From NCBI GenBank assembly GCA_900549545.1, contig URPA01000070.1, forward strand, positions 1-8,687: 8,687 nucleotides of DNA, given 5' to 3'. Below the pieces are notes generated by a model that was not told where the DNA came from, searched no databases, and was given only the letters and a program-made list of their open reading frames with translations. A program made the translations under genes and the position numbers. Source of the stretch: an uncultured Eubacteriales bacterium. GTDB lineage: Bacteria > Bacillota > Clostridia > Oscillospirales > Oscillospiraceae. Positions 5,702 to 8,687 of the stretch are shown one piece after another (within the stretch, counting starts at the first letter, position 1; each line of letters begins with the position of its first letter).

Positions 5702-6760
5702 ATAGCTGCTGCTCGCAGCCGCCAAGAACTCCCCGTCCTCATTTTGCAGCATGACGAGCTTCATGTTGTTCTCCGTGGTCACTTCGCCTTTCAGACCGAC
5801 AGTGTCTACCTTATAGCAAAAATCCGCCAGATAGTAGCCATTGCCAAGATCCATCAGGTGCCTGAAGTCCACGCTTTGCAGCTCATCGCCCCGGCTTGCC
5901 GTGTAATTTAGGCCGGACGCGGCATAGAGCATACGCTTTTGCAATGTGCTGCCCTCAAGCATGAGCTTTGAAAGGTTTTTATAATAGCCATAGCTGCTCC
6001 TGCTGGGGTTGGAGGCGTAGAGAATATAGGCATCGAGAAATTCCTCGCAGAAATCCATGACAGCCTGCCGCTGCGGCTTGGGGCAGTTGTCGATAAAGAG
6101 CTCCTCCGTCACGGTGTCATAGCTCTTTCCCTCAGGGCTTATCATTTTAAGCTCGGGCTTTACCAGATACCCTCCGGTGGTGTACTCAACAAGGTTTGGC
6201 AGCGGCACCTCGCCGTTATAAAACTCGTCTAAAATCTCATAGCGGGCGGCGCTGTCCTCAACAATCAGCTCGGCTGAACACTCCGCTGTCCAGTCCTCGG
6301 GCAGGCTGAACCTGTCCTCGCCGCGCAGGGGCGTAAAATCAAACTCCGCGGAGCTGACAGCTAATTTATCAAAGCCGAAAAGGCTCTTGCCGGTGCTCTC
6401 AATGCTGAGCTTTCCCAGCTGCGTCTCGCCGCGGCGCACAAGATACACAAGCGCGTCGCTCTCCTTATCGCGGAGCTTCACCACGTCCGCCCCATGCACC
6501 GCGTCGGCAATATAGGCGTAGCAGTCCTCCTCCGGCATGATGGAGAAATTGAGCGTGGAGACTGTGCTTTCGGCAAGCTCATGGATGCTCTCGCTGTCAA
6601 GCCCGCTCACATACCCTTCGGCCACTGTCGCGGGGCGGGTATTTTCATAGTCGTTCAAAAACAGCGCGAGCACAATAAGCGCGAGCAGGATAATCCCCGC
6701 CAGCACAGCGCCGTATATGAGCGCGGCCTTTTTGAAGCCCTTTATCCTCTTCTCTTTCAT
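5699..6760 (-). CDS. Membrane-anchored protein of unknown function in the NAGPA/CotH operon
   Basis: I do not recognise a named family. The 353-residue product has a basic N-terminus (MKEKRIKGFKK), one transmembrane helix at about 13-35, and a large extracytoplasmic part. The region after the membrane (about 42-130) and the C-terminal part (about 225-353) both mix helices with strands. The C-terminus (ADFCYKVDTVGLKGEVTTE, MKLVMLQNEDGEFLAAAS) reads like the strand-rich half of an NTF2-like/DUF4878-type fold; this is a guess from pattern. Four extracytoplasmic cysteines (80, 161, 226, 238) plus C315 are present. Its ATG overlaps the stop of the first NAGPA gene as ATGA (6760-6757), with GGAGGG just upstream, and its own stop sits inside the CotH RBS. 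It is therefore co-translated between the two and probably works with them as a scaffold or substrate-binding partner. Confidence 0.75.
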   Translation of the reverse strand: MKEKRIKGFKKAALIYGAVLAGIILLALIVLALFLNDYENTRPATVAEGYVSGLDSESIHELAESTVSTLNFSIMPEEDCYAYIADAVHGADVVKLRDKESDALVYLVRRGETQLGKLSIESTGKSLFGFDKLAVSSAEFDFTPLRGEDRFSLPEDWTAECSAELIVEDSAARYEILDEFYNGEVPLPNLVEYTTGGYLVKPELKMISPEGKSYDTVTEELFIDNCPKPQRQAVMDFCEEFLDAYILYASNPSRSSYGYYKNLSKLMLEGSTLQKRMLYAASGLNYTASRGDELQSVDFRHLMDLGNGYYLADFCYKVDTVGLKGEVTTENNMKLVMLQNEDGEFLAAASSSY

Positions 6761-7803
6761 CGGCTGCCCTCCGTCTGCTTGAGCACCACAAAAGCGGTGG
6801 GAATCGGGCGGATGCCTATAACCGAGGCGCAGTTATTCACATACCCGTCGTTATACCACATCATGCTCGACGAGCCGCCGTCCATGTTCACGGCGTTGAC
6901 CGCGCCGAAATCGAGCATTATCTCCGCCTCGTCCATATATGTCGCGCCGAGGCTGACGACCTGCCGCCCGTCAATGACCAACAGCAGGAAGGCCCCGTCC
7001 GCCCGCTGACCTATGGCGGTTCTGGGGTTGACGCCGCTCTCGAGCGTCGCCTCGGACATCATTTCGCCGTTTTGGACAAGCACCGGCCCGTAGCTTGCGC
7101 CGTACATTATATTTTCATCCTTCGCGTCCTGCCCGCTGCGGCAGCCGACATGCAGGATGTGGTCCTCGTCGATGCCGGCGAAGCCCTGCTTGACTCCGCC
7201 GCCGTAATGCACGCCGTTATTCACGACAAGGCCCTCCGGCATGCTGCCGTTGCCCTGCCCGCCGGCGTCCTCAAACGCGCCGCCGTTTATCGCGGCCACA
7301 GCGTCATACATCTTGGCAAACTCCTCCACCGTGTAGCCCCGACCGCCATAGCTTGCGGGGTCGGTGCCTAAAATGACGCGCGAGGGGTCAAGCACTATCA
7401 TCATATACCCGGTGTAGCCCTCGCCGCTGACGTCCTGAAGGATTATCCCGTCCCCGTCGTCATCGGTGAAGCCGTATTCATCCGTCACCACGCCTGAGGC
7501 GGCATCGGAGATGTTTATAAGGCTCAGGTCGGTCGCGACAGCCTCGGTCTGCTCCTCGGCGTTCATTATCGCGTTTATCTCTTCCTCGCTGCAAAAAATA
7601 TCCGGCAGGAAGCCGATGGCGCTTGTCTCCTTGGTCGAGTGCACAAAAAGCCGGGCCGCGGTGTCAGACGGGCCCTTGACAAAAATGTATATCGCTCCCA
7701 GCGCGCCGAGCAAAAGAAGCGCAAGCGTTTCAAGCAAAATCAGCAGTGCGCGCAGGATATATTTTCCTGTGCGTCCGTGCTTTTTCACCTGCTCATTTTC
7801 CAT
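6757..7803 (-). CDS. Membrane-anchored phosphodiester glycosidase (NAGPA) family protein, first copy
   Basis: This 348-residue protein has a short basic cytoplasmic tail, one transmembrane helix at about 17-42 and an extracytoplasmic NAGPA domain (PF09992). Recognisable motifs are VAAINGGAF (169-177), NNGVHYGGG (195-203), NPRTAIG (259-265), VIDGR (276-280) and NMDGGSSSMM (306-315). A segment rich in aspartate (TDDDGDG, 113-119) might bind a cation or be a loop. In known members the family cleaves the phosphodiester between a sugar and a phosphorylated glycan; bacterial substrates are mostly unknown. This is the first gene of the five-gene operon, with promoter at 7862-7890 and a GGGGGA RBS-like stretch about 11 bases ahead of ATG 7803. 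Its TGA overlaps the next start as ATGA. It differs greatly from the second NAGPA copy 3.4 kb downstream, so the two are not a recent duplication. Confidence 0.85.
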   Translation of the reverse strand: MENEQVKKHGRTGKYILRALLILLETLALLLLGALGAIYIFVKGPSDTAARLFVHSTKETSAIGFLPDIFCSEEEINAIMNAEEQTEAVATDLSLINISDAASGVVTDEYGFTDDDGDGIILQDVSGEGYTGYMMIVLDPSRVILGTDPASYGGRGYTVEEFAKMYDAVAAINGGAFEDAGGQGNGSMPEGLVVNNGVHYGGGVKQGFAGIDEDHILHVGCRSGQDAKDENIMYGASYGPVLVQNGEMMSEATLESGVNPRTAIGQRADGAFLLLVIDGRQVVSLGATYMDEAEIMLDFGAVNAVNMDGGSSSMMWYNDGYVNNCASVIGIRPIPTAFVVLKQTEGSR

Positions 7804-7861
7804 TCAGATGCAATCCCCCTAAGCCTGTCAAGGCAAGTTTCGGAATTTTAGCCTGTTTTTC

Positions 7862-7890
7862 AGTATATCATGCAGGAATATAAAAGTAAA
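7862..7890 (-). promoter_or_regulatory. Sigma-A promoter of the NAGPA/CotH operon
   Basis: On the minus strand: -35 TTTACT (7885-7890), a 17-base spacer, -10 TATACT (7862-7867) preceded by TGA, giving an extended -10. The start point would be near 7855, leaving a leader of about 50 bases. The -35 overlaps the arm of the hairpin at 7888-7925, so termination of upstream transcription and initiation here are physically interlocked. Confidence 0.6.
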
Positions 7891-7928
7891 GTTGGCAGAG
7901 AAAATTGATTTCGTCTGTCAACTTTTTT
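7888..7928. terminator. Hairpin terminator between DUF523 and the NAGPA operon
   Basis: AAAGTTGGCAG (7888-7898) pairs with CTGTCAACTTT (7915-7925) around a 16-base loop. The pairing is complete with one G-U on plus-strand RNA and has one mismatch on minus-strand RNA. T runs follow on both sides (TTT at 7926-7928 on plus; ACTTTT on minus). On the minus strand it lies just after the DUF523 stop (7934), where it would end the rhomboid-DUF523 transcript. Confidence 0.6.
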
Positions 7929-7933
7929 CGTGC

Positions 7934-8371
7934 TTATAAAAGTGTTTCCGCCGCGCTCTCACCGTAAATGGTGACGCCCTCGGCCTTGAGCATTTCCGCC
8001 GCAACGCCGTCCCCCTCGGTGAGGGTGCCGGTGAAGCTGCCGTCATATATCCGGCCCGAGCCGCAGGATGGGCTGTTCTCCTTGAGCAGGGCCTTCTTGC
8101 AGCCAAAACGCCTTGACAGCTCAAGTGCGGTCTCCCCGCCCTTATTAAACTCGCCGGTCACATCCGCGCCGAGCTTGCTTACGACCTTATCCCCCAGCCG
8201 CTCACTCGGCTGGCGGGGTATGGGCAGGCCGCCCGCCGTCTCCGGACATACCGGGACGAGCCGGTATTTTTCCCGCAGCCGCCGCAGCAGCGCATCAGGC
8301 AGGCGGTTGCTGCCGCCGCTGTATTTGCAGTCTGCCCCCAAAAGGCAGGCGCTGATCAGCAGATTTTCCAT
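7934..8371 (-). CDS. DUF523 family protein (TudS-like 2-thiouracil desulfurase family)
   Basis: This 145-residue protein has near-usual length and all hallmark motifs of DUF523: SACLLGADCKYSGG (7-20), PVCPETAGGLPIPR (40-53), KENSPSCGSGRIYDG (97-111) and EGDGVAAEML. The cysteines in the three conserved motifs (C9, C42, C103) correspond to the set expected to hold a [4Fe-4S] cluster in TudS, the characterised member that removes sulfur from 2-thiouracil. C15 and C91 are additional. It is presumably cytoplasmic. The start ATG 8371 follows AGGAGG by nine bases. The rhomboid stop lies two bases upstream of the ATG, so the two are likely co-transcribed. The family call is firm; which substrate this member uses is unknown. 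Confidence 0.85.
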   Translation of the reverse strand: MENLLISACLLGADCKYSGGSNRLPDALLRRLREKYRLVPVCPETAGGLPIPRQPSERLGDKVVSKLGADVTGEFNKGGETALELSRRFGCKKALLKENSPSCGSGRIYDGSFTGTLTEGDGVAAEMLKAEGVTIYGESAAETLL

Positions 8372-8373
8372 AT

Positions 8374-8687
8374 CTACCGCCTCCTCATGCTGATGCCTAA
8401 AAACGCCCCGCAGACGCCGCCGATGATGTGCGTCAGCTGGGAAATGTTGTCGCTGAGGACCACGCCGTCAACAATCTCACCGCCGACATAGAGAATCAGC
8501 ACTAAGATAAGCGTGATGGGGATATACCCGTCCTTCATGCCGGCGAGGGAGGACATGACGATCATCATGAACACTATGCCCGAAGCGCCGAGCAGCGCAG
8601 TGTGCGGGAAGAACACCCACTGCACCATGCCGGAGACAAAGGCCGTAAGAAATATCGCCCAGAACAGGCAGCGGCTGCCGTATTTCT
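8374..8687 (-). CDS. Rhomboid family intramembrane serine protease, 3' part (gene runs off the window)
   Basis: The reading frame is open to the window edge (first full codon at 8685), giving 103 visible residues; an internal ATG at 8628 is not the start. It contains the rhomboid GxSG motif as LGASGIVF (serine at visible residue 35) in a transmembrane segment, then a hydrophobic helix at about 55-70. A final helix carries QLTHIIGGVCGAFLG, with the catalytic histidine at visible residue 86. The serine-histidine dyad is therefore intact. Rhomboids cleave membrane proteins within or near the lipid bilayer. It ends TAG at 8376-8374 and is followed closely by DUF523. The N-terminal membrane segments lie outside the window. 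Confidence 0.85.
   Translation of the reverse strand, partial: KYGSRCLFWAIFLTAFVSGMVQWVFFPHTALLGASGIVFMMIVMSSLAGMKDGYIPITLILVLILYVGGEIVDGVVLSDNISQLTHIIGGVCGAFLGISMRRR

Noticed and set aside
7916..7921. Perfect minus-strand TTGACA as a -35 box for the NAGPA operon
   Set aside because: No acceptable -10 box lies 16-18 bases downstream (the position reads CTGCCA); the hexamer is part of the terminator stem.
1..8687. CRISPR array, insertion sequence with terminal repeats, rRNA, phage or defence-island genes
   Set aside because: No regularly spaced repeats, transposase motifs or such genes are visible on either strand.

Overview
The window looks like chromosomal DNA of a moderately GC-rich Firmicute of class Clostridia, probably a gut Oscillospiraceae/Ruminococcaceae-type bacterium. 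The grounds are inference from gene content and style: AGGAGG ribosome binding sites, sigma-A type promoters, a Gram-positive lipoprotein with a CotH kinase domain, phosphodiester glycosidase (NAGPA) proteins, a LysM protein with an InlB-like C-terminus, and a small clostridial recombinase-domain protein. Species cannot be named from this sequence.

Left end (1-664), minus strand: a small, AT-richer gene for an orphan 'Recombinase' domain protein lacking the resolvase catalytic domain, with a structured leader. Next to it is a tRNA-Leu(UAA) gene with its own promoter and a perfect 15-bp terminator hairpin. Positions 664-933 hold only the tRNA promoter and AT-rich DNA with short repeats. Middle-left (934-2080), plus strand: a monocistronic gene for a secreted triple-LysM protein with a good extended -10 promoter, strong RBS and classic terminator. 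Positions 2037-2159 form a convergent intergenic region packed with CCGCC/GGCGG hairpins.

Centre (2160-7890), minus strand: a five-gene, tightly coupled operon that dominates the window. In transcription order it encodes a membrane-anchored NAGPA-type phosphodiester glycosidase; an unrecognised membrane-anchored protein; a large lipoprotein with two lamin-tail-like domains, a chitobiase C-terminal-like domain and a CotH kinase domain; a second, divergent membrane-anchored NAGPA protein; and a 57-residue two-helix membrane protein. Junctions are ATGA overlaps or a stop codon placed inside the next RBS. One junction seems to be bridged by a 13-codon mini-ORF that overlaps both neighbours by ATGA. 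A sigma-A promoter lies just upstream of the first gene.

Right end (7934-8687), minus strand: a DUF523/TudS-like protein preceded by the 3' part of a rhomboid intramembrane protease gene that runs off the window.

Working model (inference): the central operon makes an extracytoplasmic, membrane-tethered apparatus pairing a predicted atypical kinase (CotH) with two predicted phosphodiester-sugar hydrolases. It would modify or process phosphorylated or phosphoglycosylated surface molecules. This gene combination is the best candidate in the window for an undescribed system; everything else looks ordinary.
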